A DNA stretch of 5,366 bases, taken from assembly GCA_003517725.1 (NCBI GenBank), contig DOZZ01000043.1, positions 316-5,681 of the forward strand, given 5' to 3'. Origin of the DNA: Bryobacterales bacterium (lineage in GTDB: Bacteria > Acidobacteriota > Terriglobia > Bryobacterales > Bryobacteraceae). The position numbers were made by a program, and so were the translations under genes. This document shows, one piece after another, positions 1 to 5,366 of the stretch. The stretch's first letter is position 1. Each line of letters starts with the position of its first letter. The notes under the pieces were generated by a model that saw nothing but the letters and a program-made list of their open reading frames with translations, did not search any database and was not told the origin of the DNA.

Positions 1-2030
1 ACGTAGGCGATGCGGCCCGCGGCGTCCGGGGCCGGCAGTGCCGGTTGCGCCTGGCCCACCAATTGACCGTCGGTCATGTATTGGAGCGTTAGCTCCGGCG
101 GGGCCGCGATGTTCTTGTCCGGATACACCACGAAATAAACTGATAACGCCACGCCGGGACGAGCCGGAACGTCGGCCGTCAGCGTCGGCGTGATCTTGCC
201 GCCCTCAAAGCGCAGCGCCTCGTCGGCATCAGCCGCGGCCGGGCGCTTATCGAAGCTGCGCACGAAAGCCAGGCTGCTGAGATTGACGCCGCTGGGCGTG
301 GCGCGCGCTAAGAACGACACGCGTTTGGCGCTGACTTTTTCACCGGCGTGATCGAGCAGCGCCGTTTCGAGCGTGTAGCGGCCGGGGGGCACGGTGAAGA
401 AATCCTGATAGATGAAGTGGCCCTTCTTAACCGCATCTTCCTGTTCGGCCGCGCCATGCAGCGGAAGATCCTTGGTGAACTTCTGAATAATGGCGCCCTG
501 CTGATTTTTTACCAGCGCCAACAGCGAGAGGTGCGCGCCGTAGGTCTTGGCGTCCTTGTTGTCGGTGAACGTCAGGTTGCCGATCGGCACCTCCACCACC
601 AGCGAGCAGCGTACGCCGTCGGGCATGGGTTGGAAGTGCATGGCGCCGGCGTGGTAGTCGAAGGTGCGCGGCAGCGGGTTCGCGCTCAGCGATTTCAGCA
701 GCGGCACTTCCCAGGCGAACAACACGGGGTTCCCGCCCTCGAGCGTGGGCAGCGCGAAATAGCCATCGCGCGTCTGCAGGCGAGCGTCGGAGCGATCCAC
801 TTTCACCGCGATCTTGCGATATTGGCCGTCGTAGTTCTGGATGGCCGGGTTGTAGGTGATCTCGTAGTAGGTGTTGATGTCCTCGGCCAGTTGCCGCAGC
901 GGGGCTCGAAAGTCATTGGTGTTGGCGACCAGCTTGCCGCCGGTGCTTTCGGCCATGGTGGCCAGCGCATTTTGCGCGTTGGCTCGCATACTGGCCTGCG
1001 CCGTGTCCTCCGACTTGACCTCGCTGACGTCCACGGCGCCGCCGTCGCGCTGCGTGGTGCGCGCGCTGCTGGCGAGCGCGTCACTCAGCCCGTTCACCGA
1101 GTTGGTGTTCTGGGCGCCCACCAGCAGACCCCGCGCGTCGATGGGGTAGAAGCTGACATTGGACCGGTTGGCGGTGCTCAGCAGGCTGCGGAAGGCCTCG
1201 TCCATACTGATCGGGATGACCAGACCTTCGTTGAGATAGACGATGGTTTTGCGGCCCGGCAGCGGCGCCTGCTCGCGGGCGAGGCCCAGCAGGGCGAAGA
1301 TGCTGGAGCGGCCGGCTTGCATGGTGATCGCCTGCTCGTCAAAGCTGAGGATGCGGTACATGATCTGCGCCATCATGCGCTGCGAAGGGTCGAAGCCCTG
1401 CGATGCGATGTTGTTGACCTGATCGCTCAGACTCTGGCCGCTGGCGTTGGTGGGCTGGCCGATCTGGTTCTCCAGATTTTTCTTGATGGCGGCGGATTGC
1501 GAGGCGTACTCGGTGTAAGCGCCGCTGGTGGCATGCTCGATGGCTTTGCGCAGCAGCTCGCGATCGTTGGTGAACTGCTGCACCGCGCTCAGCCGCTGGT
1601 CGATCACCCAGACCGAGTAGTAGACGTTCTGTCCCAGATCCTGCTTCAGGATGTCGAGCGCGGCGGTGCGCGAGACGCGGCGGGCTTCGAGGTCCAGCTT
1701 GTCGAAGACCAGCGAGACCAGGCGAATCTGGCGCAGCGGATCGAGCTTGGTGGGCGCGCCGCCGGACTTGCTGATGGCCTCCACGCCCTCCACCAGCCGG
1801 ACGCTCAGCAGCTTCTGCTTGACGCCGTTGTCGGAGACGTCGAAGTCCGCGGCTTGCAGATCTTTCATCGGGCGGCCCTTTTTGTCGCGCACGATCACGT
1901 CGAGCAGCACCTCCTCGGCGCCAGCCTTAATGGAAGGGGCGTTGCTGGGCAGCGGCGTTTGGGCGGGTAACACCGCAGCGCCGAGACACAGGGTGACCGC
2001 GCACAAGGCGCTAATTGGGGTAAGGCTCAT
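1..2030 (-). CDS. VWFA-related acidobacterial exported protein, C-terminus beyond window
   Basis: Translating the minus strand from the ATG at 2030 gives 676 codons with no stop to the left edge, so the gene is partial at its 3' end. Residues 1-23 form a signal peptide (hydrophobic core, cleavage near LPAQ). Residues 38-80 resemble the opening strand module of the family (EEVLLDVIVRDKKGRPM, then DLQAADFDVSDNG). The VWA-like domain starts at LVSLVFDKLD (about 104-113), continues through GRKTIVYLNEGL (259-270), and ends with YYEITYNP (388-395) and GYFA (423-426), the usual close of the VWFA-related Acidobacterial domain (TIGR03436 by recall). Residues 427-676 are a further, probably beta-rich, C-terminal region. 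The metal site looks degenerate: D110 is kept but both DxSxS serines are leucine. The start is firm because an in-frame TGA lies three codons upstream. The gene overlaps the cytochrome by 20 nt. The role is inferred as exported protein binding or assembly; the family has no settled function that I know of. Confidence 0.9.
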   Translation of the reverse strand, partial: MSLTPISALCAVTLCLGAAVLPAQTPLPSNAPSIKAGAEEVLLDVIVRDKKGRPMKDLQAADFDVSDNGVKQKLLSVRLVEGVEAISKSGGAPTKLDPLRQIRLVSLVFDKLDLEARRVSRTAALDILKQDLGQNVYYSVWVIDQRLSAVQQFTNDRELLRKAIEHATSGAYTEYASQSAAIKKNLENQIGQPTNASGQSLSDQVNNIASQGFDPSQRMMAQIMYRILSFDEQAITMQAGRSSIFALLGLAREQAPLPGRKTIVYLNEGLVIPISMDEAFRSLLSTANRSNVSFYPIDARGLLVGAQNTNSVNGLSDALASSARTTQRDGGAVDVSEVKSEDTAQASMRANAQNALATMAESTGGKLVANTNDFRAPLRQLAEDINTYYEITYNPAIQNYDGQYRKIAVKVDRSDARLQTRDGYFALPTLEGGNPVLFAWEVPLLKSLSANPLPRTFDYHAGAMHFQPMPDGVRCSLVVEVPIGNLTFTDNKDAKTYGAHLSLLALVKNQQGAIIQKFTKDLPLHGAAEQEDAVKKGHFIYQDFFTVPPGRYTLETALLDHAGEKVSAKRVSFLARATPSGVNLSSLAFVRSFDKRPAAADADEALRFEGGKITPTLTADVPARPGVALSVYFVVYPDKNIAAPPELTLQYMTDGQLVGQAQPALPAPDAAGRIAY

Positions 2031-3030
2031 TTTTCTTCACAATCCTTATCTGATGATCCGTAAATAGGTTATGCGATCCCAGGAGTTCGAGCCGCGGCAT
2101 ATGGCAGCCGGCGCAATTGCTGGCGCTCACCGGACATTTTTTCGCCCCGGCCTTTACCGCGGCGTGACAGGCCTGGCACTTCGCGTCGTAAGAGGCTGGC
2201 TCGGCCACCACTTCCCGATGCGGGTCATGACACGCAGTGCAGCGAATGCGCGCGTCGTCCACGTCATAACACTTGCTGTTGGTGAGCCGATAGGGCTGGA
2301 AGCGAATGTTATTGATGCCATGGGGACCATTGGTGGCGACCTGCGACCAGGTGCGATGGCACTGGCCACAGAATTCAGAGGTCTCGTCGGTGGACATCTT
2401 AGAAAGCTGCCGCATTGCTCCGACGTGGGGCTGGCCGTTGCGAAAGCCGGCCAAGTGCGCCTGGGCCGAGCCGTGGCAGCGTTCGCATTGCACGCCTGGC
2501 ACCATGGCGCTCAGGTCGAGCTTGCGGTCGACTGACGCGTGCGTGGCATGGCAGTTGAAACAGGCGCGGGCCGCTTCCTTGTCCAGGGCGTGGCCGGCAG
2601 CTTCTTCGAGATTAGACGGCACGGTAGACTGCGCGCCCACGGTCAGGTCCAGACCGTTGAGCGCCTTATAGTAGCTGACGCGGCTCTCAAAATAACGGCC
2701 ATTGATCTGGAAGACGTAAGTCTGCCCGGCTGAACCCAGGCCAAAGGCCCAGCCGATCGGAACGCGCAGTGTCTGCTTGCCATCGCTGACTTGGTATTGA
2801 CTGGCGTTCCCGTCGCGCGTGATCTCGTAATGGTAGGAGCCTTCCTGAAAGACGAGCTTCGGATGCGATTTCAGGATGTCGCAAGTACGCACATCCTCGA
2901 GCGCGTTGGCCATGCCGGTAGCGCCATGCGTGCGCGCCTGAGCCGCGTGGCAGGTGGCGCACGCCGCGGTAGTCGCGGCCGAAGCGGATATTCCGCCCAG
3001 CAGCAGCGCCAGCAGGAAAGCGTACTTCAT
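2011..3030 (-). CDS. Exported seven-haem c-type cytochrome
   Basis: A 339-aa protein with a signal peptide at residues 1-18 (MKYAFLLALLLGG, cleavage after SASA). Seven CXXCH haem c sites are present: CATCH 24, CFNCH 157, CERCH 182, CGQCH 221, CTACH 264, CQACH 285 and CAGCH 306. Eleven other histidines could serve as distal ligands, so all haems could be bis-His. Haem 1 sits right after the signal peptide and is separated from the other six by about 128 haem-free residues, which look beta-rich (YHYEITRDG, GSAGQTYVFQINGRYFES, VSYYKALNG). The last haem leads into HMPR and then SHNLFTDHQIRIV (319-331), whose H320 and H326 are good ligand candidates. The arrangement recalls cytochrome c554-like, paired-CXXCH proteins that in other bacteria are fused to TPR repeats. 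Haems would be attached by cytochrome c maturation machinery on the periplasmic side. The ATG overlaps the TGA of TPR protein B by 4 nt, and the SD is weak (GGCGAG), so coupling is likely. Electron donor and acceptor cannot be told; an enzymatic role (nitrogen or sulfur species) is possible but unsupported. Confidence 0.93.
   Translation of the reverse strand: MKYAFLLALLLGGISASAATTAACATCHAAQARTHGATGMANALEDVRTCDILKSHPKLVFQEGSYHYEITRDGNASQYQVSDGKQTLRVPIGWAFGLGSAGQTYVFQINGRYFESRVSYYKALNGLDLTVGAQSTVPSNLEEAAGHALDKEAARACFNCHATHASVDRKLDLSAMVPGVQCERCHGSAQAHLAGFRNGQPHVGAMRQLSKMSTDETSEFCGQCHRTWSQVATNGPHGINNIRFQPYRLTNSKCYDVDDARIRCTACHDPHREVVAEPASYDAKCQACHAAVKAGAKKCPVSASNCAGCHMPRLELLGSHNLFTDHQIRIVKKNEPYPN
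2042..2047 (-). promoter_or_regulatory. Ribosome binding site of the VWFA-related gene
   Basis: AAGGAT on the minus strand lies 11 nt upstream of the ATG at 2030, inside the last codons of the cytochrome gene. A weaker purine run (GAAGAAAA) abuts the start. With the in-frame stop just upstream, this supports 2030 as the true start and suggests reinitiation by ribosomes finishing the cytochrome. Confidence 0.5.
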
Positions 3031-4139
3031 TGCTCGCCGGGGGATTTGGATTCCGATTTAAGCTTCAGGAAAACTGCGCGTTCGCGGGCGGCGTCTTCTT
3101 TTCGGCCGGCTTTGGCGTAGGCGGCGGCCAGCGCGACACGGGTTTGCGGGCTGTCGGGCGCCAGTTTGGCCGCCAACTCGAGCTCCGTGACACCGGGCTT
3201 CACGTCGCCCGATTCCACCAGCACCCGCCCGTATAAAGTGTGCGTCACAAAATCTTTAGGAGCCAGCTCCACCGCGTCTCTGGCGTAGGGCAGCGCGGCA
3301 GCCGGCTCGCCACGCTTCAAGTACTCGACGACGATTCCCACGCGCGCGGGTACATGCCCGGGTGAAATCTCGAGTTCGCGCCGCAGCTCTTTCAGCCCCC
3401 GATCGGGGTCGCTGAACATCAGATAAGAGCCGTAGATGTAGTGGATGTTGGGAACCGCCGGATAGCGCGCCACCAGCGCCTCCATCTCTTTTTGCGCGAC
3501 CTCGGCTTTGCGCGCGGCGGCGTCGTACACGGCGCGCCCGGTCTGCAGCACCAGTTCGCGGTCGGCTTCCGGCACTTCGGCGGGCAGCAGCGGTTTGCGC
3601 AAGGCGGCAATACCGGTGGCCATCACCATGGACGGATCGTCCTTGCCGGCGCGCGCGAACTCGAATAATTGAGCGCTGGCTCGCTCGAATTCGCCGATTT
3701 TAGTTAGCAGCAGCGCATAGTGGTAGTGCGCCACTTCCGCCAATTGCGGCTGCTTATCGACGCCAATGCGCAGCCCGGTTTCGAGATGTGTGCCGGCTGC
3801 CGGATACTCTTTGGTCTGGAATTCGCAGAGGCCCAGAAGCGCCCAGGCCGGGCCGTTATCGGACACCCGGGCCACCAGCTTTCGAAAAGCGTCGCGGGCT
3901 TCCGGGTAGCGATCGGTATCGTAGAGCAGCGTGGCCAGAAACCACCAGTTCTCGGGAACCGCGGGGCGCAGCCGCACCAATTTTTGATAGAGCGGAATGG
4001 CTGCGGAGACATCGTTGGCTTCGCGCGCGGCGGTGGCCTGCGCCAGCAACTGCTGGTAACCGGGACCCGGCGCTCGCGCTGCAGGCGGCGCGGCGGGTTG
4101 AAGCAGGGCCGCGAGTAACAAAGCCCAGACCAGTGTCAT
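3027..4139 (-). CDS. Exported TPR protein B
   Basis: A 370-aa protein with a hydrophobic N-terminus (MTLVWALLLAALLQP) followed by a Pro/Ala-rich stretch to about residue 25. This suits a Sec signal peptide, although it lacks the usual N-terminal positive charge, so membrane anchoring is possible. TPR-like repeats occupy about 28-61, 62-95 and 96-129, with more divergent helices to about 165. A second block of about four repeats covers 228-360 (for example HYIYGSYLMFSDPDRGLKEL, YGRVLVESGDVKPGVTEL, VALAAAYAKAGRKEDAARE). Residues about 166-227 between the blocks are helical and charged but not clearly TPR. TPRs form superhelical protein-binding surfaces, so a scaffold or partner-docking role outside the cytoplasm is inferred; no catalytic motif is seen. 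The start overlaps the TGA of TPR protein A by 4 nt (ATGA) and has a good SD. The stop overlaps the cytochrome start in the same way. This placement suggests it works with the cytochrome. The exact partner is unknown. Confidence 0.9.
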   Translation of the reverse strand: MTLVWALLLAALLQPAAPPAARAPGPGYQQLLAQATAAREANDVSAAIPLYQKLVRLRPAVPENWWFLATLLYDTDRYPEARDAFRKLVARVSDNGPAWALLGLCEFQTKEYPAAGTHLETGLRIGVDKQPQLAEVAHYHYALLLTKIGEFERASAQLFEFARAGKDDPSMVMATGIAALRKPLLPAEVPEADRELVLQTGRAVYDAAARKAEVAQKEMEALVARYPAVPNIHYIYGSYLMFSDPDRGLKELRRELEISPGHVPARVGIVVEYLKRGEPAAALPYARDAVELAPKDFVTHTLYGRVLVESGDVKPGVTELELAAKLAPDSPQTRVALAAAYAKAGRKEDAARERAVFLKLKSESKSPGEQ

Positions 4140-5248
4140 CGGGCAATTACTCCGGGTTCCTTGGCTTGCGCTTCCTGTTCGAGCAATTGGACGGTCGCTC
4201 TTTCGCGATCGCCGTCGGCCCTCAGTTTCAGACGGTAATAGAGCCCGGCCAGCGCGACGTGGGCTTCGGTAAATTTCGGATGATCTTTGACGATGCCCTC
4301 CAGCTGCAGGCGCGCGTCATTAAGCTTGTTTTGGGCGATTTCGATGGATGCCAGTTGGAAGCGTGCGCCGGGGTCGCCGGGCCGCACGCGGAGCGCGCGT
4401 TGAATGTAGGGCCGTGCTTCTTCGTTCTTTTGATCGCCGCGGAGCAGAGCCCCGAGTTGCAGGTTAGACGTGAAATCGTTGGGATTAGTGGCAAGTTCCT
4501 TGCGAAACGCCGCGGCGGCGCCCGCCTGATCTCCGGTGGTGAGCAGCGCCATCCCGTAGTACGAGTAAACATCCGGCAGATTTGGATTGAGCTTCACGGC
4601 CTGGGTCAGGTCTACGAGAGCGCCGGCGAAATCCATGGCGTAGCTTTTGGTAGCGCCCATCAGCAGGCGCGCTTCCGCTGAGTCGCCGGCCTTCAGAATG
4701 CGATCGATAATCACCTGCCCTTTGGCCGGCTGCTGGTCGCGTACCAGCGCGGTACCGAGCATATAATCGACCGCCAAGCCATCCTCAGCGGTGCTTTGAA
4801 GCGGCGTCAGCAGGTCAATCACGCTTTTGTTGTTGCCCAGGCGCAGCTGGCAATCGGCGTCGAGCAGCGTGATCTGGCGATTCTCAGGCTGCGCTGCATG
4901 TAAGCGCGTGAACTCCTGGGCGGCCTCGCTAATTTGCCCTGCCTTGTAGTAGGCCAGCGCCAGATTCAGGCCGATGCCGGCGTTGCCCGGCTCCGCCGCG
5001 AGCGCCTGCCGATACTGCGCGATGGCCTCGTCATAACGGCCCGCCGTCACCAGCACCGCGCCTAGATTCGAGCGCACCTGATATACGTCGGGGCGTTGCT
5101 TCAAAAACTGCTGATAGGCCGCGATCGCGCCGTCTGTATCGCCTTTCTGGTGCAGTTCCACGGCGTGCCGCAGAAGGCTTTGAGGCGATTGATCCTGGCC
5201 CTGCGCGGAGAAGGCCAGCCAGAGCGCCGCGCATACAAAACGAACCAT
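4136..5248 (-). CDS. Exported TPR protein A, first gene of the cassette
   Basis: A 370-aa protein with a signal peptide (MVRFVCAALWLAFSAQG, cleavage near residue 17). It is composed almost wholly of TPR repeats. Regular 34-residue units are seen at about 21-54, 55-88, 89-122, 191-224, 225-258, 259-292, 293-326 and a last partial one at 327-360, with more irregular helical pairs at 123-190. Typical TPR features are visible: Gly or Ala at position 8, Tyr or Phe at 24, and Pro near 32 (as in LKQRPD, LAAEPGN, VKLNPNL, LATNPND, LRVRPGD). There is no enzymatic domain, so it is likely a periplasmic or surface-exposed scaffold. The C-terminal segment (VALAGLYY then DRERA) matches the spacing seen in TPR protein B. 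An in-frame TAA at 5267 is seven codons upstream and no standard start codon intervenes, so ATG 5248 is the earliest start. The gene follows a terminator-like hairpin, so its promoter may lie in the short gap or transcription may read through from the receptor gene. The precise function is unknown. Confidence 0.92.
   Translation of the reverse strand: MVRFVCAALWLAFSAQGQDQSPQSLLRHAVELHQKGDTDGAIAAYQQFLKQRPDVYQVRSNLGAVLVTAGRYDEAIAQYRQALAAEPGNAGIGLNLALAYYKAGQISEAAQEFTRLHAAQPENRQITLLDADCQLRLGNNKSVIDLLTPLQSTAEDGLAVDYMLGTALVRDQQPAKGQVIIDRILKAGDSAEARLLMGATKSYAMDFAGALVDLTQAVKLNPNLPDVYSYYGMALLTTGDQAGAAAAFRKELATNPNDFTSNLQLGALLRGDQKNEEARPYIQRALRVRPGDPGARFQLASIEIAQNKLNDARLQLEGIVKDHPKFTEAHVALAGLYYRLKLRADGDRERATVQLLEQEAQAKEPGVIAR
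4150..4153 (-). promoter_or_regulatory. Ribosome binding site of TPR protein B
   Basis: GGAG (within CCCGGAGTAA) on the minus strand lies 10 nt before the ATG at 4139 and inside the 3' end of the TPR protein A gene. It supports the overlapping ATGA start rather than an internal one. Confidence 0.6.
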
Positions 5249-5256
5249 CGGGATTA

Positions 5257-5263
5257 TTCTTCT
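5257..5263 (-). promoter_or_regulatory. Weak ribosome binding site of TPR protein A
   Basis: AGAAGAA on the minus strand sits 8 nt before the ATG at 5248. It is purine-rich at good spacing but lacks a GGAG core, so initiation may be modest. Confidence 0.4.
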
Positions 5264-5267
5264 ATTT

Positions 5268-5306
5268 TAAATGACAACAGGGGTGACCCTTGCGGATCAC
5301 CCCTGG
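5268..5306 (-). terminator. Probable terminator of the upstream receptor gene
   Basis: A perfect 9-bp inverted repeat, CAGGGGTGA (5278-5286) with TCACCCCTG (5297-5305), encloses a 10-nt loop. Read on the minus strand it lies about 25 nt after the TAA of the receptor gene and is followed by TTGTCATTT, a broken T-tract. On the plus strand no T-run follows, so it would act only for minus-strand transcription. The imperfect tract suggests partial termination. An operator for a dimeric regulator is the alternative reading. Confidence 0.6.
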
Positions 5307-5330
5307 CTGGTGGTGCTGGATCGGGCCGGC

Positions 5331-5366
5331 TTAGAAGTAGAACTTCAAAGCGAGCTGGACGATGCG
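5331..5366 (-). CDS. C-terminal end of an outer-membrane beta-barrel protein, probably a TonB-dependent receptor (partial)
   Basis: The minus strand reads in frame from the window edge as RIVQLALKFYF followed by TAA. Alternating hydrophobic residues ending in an aromatic Phe are the signature of the last beta-strand of outer-membrane barrels, which is recognised by the BAM complex. Endings of the form Q-x-ALK-x-YF are common, by recall, in the large Oar-like, carboxypeptidase-regulatory-domain TonB receptors of Acidobacteriota. Only 11 residues are visible, so the family is inferred. If correct, it would import or bind a large substrate at the outer membrane, directly upstream of the exported TPR/cytochrome cassette. 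Confidence 0.6.
   Translation of the reverse strand, partial: RIVQLALKFYF

Noticed and set aside
348..1970. 540-codon open frame on the plus strand
   Set aside because: Its codons lie exactly opposite those of the VWFA-related gene, and the product is Gly/Val/His/Gln/Arg-rich with no recognisable domain. This is typical of an antisense shadow in GC-rich DNA, while the minus strand gives a clear family match and signal peptide.
2071..2535. 154-codon open frame on the plus strand
   Set aside because: It is antisense to the haem-cluster part of the cytochrome, where the minus-strand CXXCH motifs prove the coding strand.
2011..3030. Cytochrome as a nitrite reductase (NrfA) or hydroxylamine-oxidising enzyme
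   Set aside because: There is no CXXCK catalytic haem as in typical NrfA, and the haem number and spacing do not match HAO; no substrate can be assigned.
3788..4681. 297-codon open frame on the plus strand
   Set aside because: It lies antisense across the junction of two clear TPR genes, and its translation has no domain or SD support.
5264..5269. TAAAAT as a minus-strand -10 box before TPR protein A
   Set aside because: No acceptable -35 sequence is seen 16-18 nt upstream, and a start there would leave only a few bases of leader; an AT-rich gap alone is not enough.

Overview
The window is GC-rich and reads as a fragment of an Acidobacteriota chromosome, plausibly of the Bryobacterales/Solibacter type. 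Three things point there: a VWFA-related exported protein of the kind expanded in that phylum, a TonB-receptor-like C-terminus, and exported TPR proteins next to a multihaem cytochrome. The taxonomic call is inference from gene content and has not been tested by alignment.

Every supportable gene is on the minus strand, so the order of transcription runs from right to left. At the right edge (5331-5366) are the last 11 codons of an outer-membrane beta-barrel protein, probably a TonB-dependent receptor. An inverted repeat (5278-5305) follows and looks like its terminator. Then comes a tight four-gene cassette: TPR protein A (4136-5248, 370 aa), TPR protein B (3027-4139, 370 aa), a seven-haem c-type cytochrome (2011-3030, 339 aa), and a VWFA-related protein (start at 2030, open through the left edge, at least 676 aa). 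Junctions A/B and B/cytochrome are 4-nt ATGA overlaps. The cytochrome/VWFA junction overlaps by 20 nt. These are strong signs of one mRNA with coupled translation.

All four cassette proteins begin with a plausible Sec signal peptide, so the products should act together outside the cytoplasm. My reading is that the cytochrome is the redox-active part, the two TPR proteins are scaffolds or partners, and the VWFA protein is an adhesion or assembly factor. The substrate is not visible in the sequence. From memory, cytochromes with this layout are often fused to TPR repeats in one polypeptide; here the repeats are on separate adjacent genes. I know of no experimentally characterised example, so this cassette is the best candidate in the window for an undescribed system.

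No tRNA, rRNA, CRISPR array, insertion sequence or long repeat was seen. The only non-coding stretch is about 82 bp (5249-5330). The long plus-strand open frames are antisense shadows of the minus-strand genes.
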